Assembly: GCA_022567365.1 (NCBI GenBank)
Contig: JADFHG010000222.1
Coordinates: 1 to 6,557, forward strand
DNA length: 6,557 bases
Source of the DNA: Planctomycetota bacterium
GTDB taxonomy: Bacteria > Planctomycetota > Phycisphaerae > UBA1845
Direction of reading: 5' to 3'
Below the pieces are notes generated by a model. The model saw only the letters and a list, made by a program, of their open reading frames with translations. It did no database searches and was not told the DNA's origin. Of the stretch, positions 5,756 to 6,557 are shown piece after piece; position 1 is the first letter of the stretch, and each line of letters opens with the position of its first letter. The position numbers were made by a program, and so were the translations under genes.

Positions 5756-6557
5756 CTACCGGGTATAACGATCGATCATGCGTTCGATCGCCCTGCGGCA
5801 GACCTGACAATATCCGACGTCGTCCCGGGTGAACATGATGCAGTCCATCGATGGGCGATAGTAACCCCGCGCCTCGTACATCGCCCCTTCGAACGCGCCG
5901 ACCCTGCCCGCGTTCTCATGCCCGCCGAGCAGTTCCGAGACGACCGACTTCTCCTCACGAAACAGCGCCTCGACCGCCTCTTCCGATGCGCCGTCCTCGC
6001 GGAGCGTTCGCCGTTTCGCTTGAAACGCGCGAGACTGCGTTTCGTAATCGTCTTTCGGCCAGGGCGTCGGTAGGGGCGTACGCGTCGCAACAAGATCCCG
6101 CCATTTTAGGGTTTCGGCGTTCGCCAGCGCCGTGACGTTGGGCTCCCACGGTTCCCGCCGTTTGCCGTCGTTCTTCGCGTAGGCGACCGGGGAGGTATAG
6201 TACTCGTCGGCGAGCGCGGCGAAGTGATGGCCAAACTCATGCAGCACGAGGTAGGACGCAAACGCCGAACTCGCCGATGCCGTGCAATAGAGTTGAAAGA
6301 TGCCGCCGCCGCCGTACTTGCGCTCATTGACGAGGATGATCACGAAGTCGTACGGTGCGGCCGCCGCCACGTCGCGCCAAGCGCGGTCATCGAGTGTCAA
6401 CACGTATCGTTCGGAGTCGAAGGTGTTGTAGCGCGCGGCGAGGGGCGAGTCGCGAAAGACGCCGGCGCGTGGTCTGGTGATGCCTGAATGCGCCGCCGCC
6501 GCATGGATCGCGCGGACGTTGAAGTCGGTCTTTCGCGAAGCATACGGCTCGGTCGCG
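5756..6557 (-). CDS. M64-family (IgA-peptidase-like) metallopeptidase, 5' end beyond window
   Basis: An open minus-strand frame runs from the TAG at 5758-5756 to the window edge, giving the last 266 or so residues. A GTG at 6403 is only an internal codon, since conserved sequence continues upstream of it (EPYASRKTDFNV..., SGITRPRAGVFRDSPLAARY, NTFDSERYV). The family signature follows: YDFVIILVNERKYGGGGIFQ, then the zinc site HEFGH (6241-6227) in HEFGHHFAALADEYY, with the HExxH histidines as ligands and Glu as catalytic base. The end carries a Cys-containing segment, CIMFTRDDVGYCQVCRRAI, with a CxxC, as in M64 proteins. Members are usually secreted, often behind a signal peptide and an N-terminal beta domain; that part is not visible. 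Substrate is unknown: the IgA-protease name comes from one gut/clinical enzyme and should not be carried over to an environmental organism. Co-directional with the downstream agmatinase. Confidence 0.88.
   Translation of the reverse strand, partial: ATEPYASRKTDFNVRAIHAAAAHSGITRPRAGVFRDSPLAARYNTFDSERYVLTLDDRAWRDVAAAAPYDFVIILVNERKYGGGGIFQLYCTASASSAFASYLVLHEFGHHFAALADEYYTSPVAYAKNDGKRREPWEPNVTALANAETLKWRDLVATRTPLPTPWPKDDYETQSRAFQAKRRTLREDGASEEAVEALFREEKSVVSELLGGHENAGRVGAFEGAMYEARGYYRPSMDCIMFTRDDVGYCQVCRRAIERMIDRYTR

Noticed and set aside
6426..6452. Possible third GTAG-headed REP-like unit in the M64 gene
   Set aside because: GTAG is followed by GC-rich bases, but no good stem forms and the core of the other two units is absent; the sequence codes for conserved peptidase residues.

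Overview
The window is a GC-rich bacterial segment in which nearly every base is coding. The LolA-like carrier, the LpxL-type acyltransferase and the Sec signal peptide indicate a diderm (Gram-negative-type) organism. M64 peptidases, and agmatinases with the DAHxDLRD...SHACxMRR signature seen here, occur in several soil and environmental phyla such as Acidobacteriota and Planctomycetota. Nothing in the sequence fixes the phylum, so that placement is only a guess.

Layout. (1) Positions 1-114, minus strand: the first 38 codons of a secreted or membrane-anchored protein, with a good Shine-Dalgarno at 125-130. (2) 115-345: divergent, probably promoter-bearing intergenic DNA. (3) 346-4801, plus strand: a tightly coupled three-gene operon with TAATG and ATGA stop/start overlaps. 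It encodes a LolA-like periplasmic lipid-carrier protein, an LpxL/HtrB-type acyltransferase with an H-x4-E motif, and an 878-residue fusion of two thiolase-fold ketosynthases. The first ketosynthase keeps the Cys-His-His triad and lysine. The second has lost Cys (now Arg), the first His (now Asn) and the Lys, so it looks like a chain-length-factor-type partner. (4) 4718-4851: a long inverted repeat across the convergent gene junction. Each arm is a GTAG-headed GC hairpin, as in REP/REPIN elements. (5) 4813-5712, minus strand: an agmatinase-type ureohydrolase. (6) 5756-6557, minus strand: the C-terminal part of an M64 (IgA-peptidase-like) metallopeptidase, running off the window.

How it fits together. 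Ketosynthase/CLF plus LpxL-like acyltransferase plus LolA-like carrier is the signature subset of aryl-polyene, flexirubin and dialkylresorcinol type clusters, which make a polyketide-like acyl chain and place it in the outer membrane. Here the KS and CLF are one polypeptide, and no acyl carrier protein, ketoreductase, dehydratase or MMPL exporter is present in the window. The agmatinase and peptidase converge on this operon, and nothing visible links them to it.

The most unusual items are the REPIN-like inverted repeat, which encodes part of the C-terminal tails of both convergent proteins and shows a compensatory base-pair change between its two hairpins, and the KS-CLF fusion with its Arg-substituted second active site.
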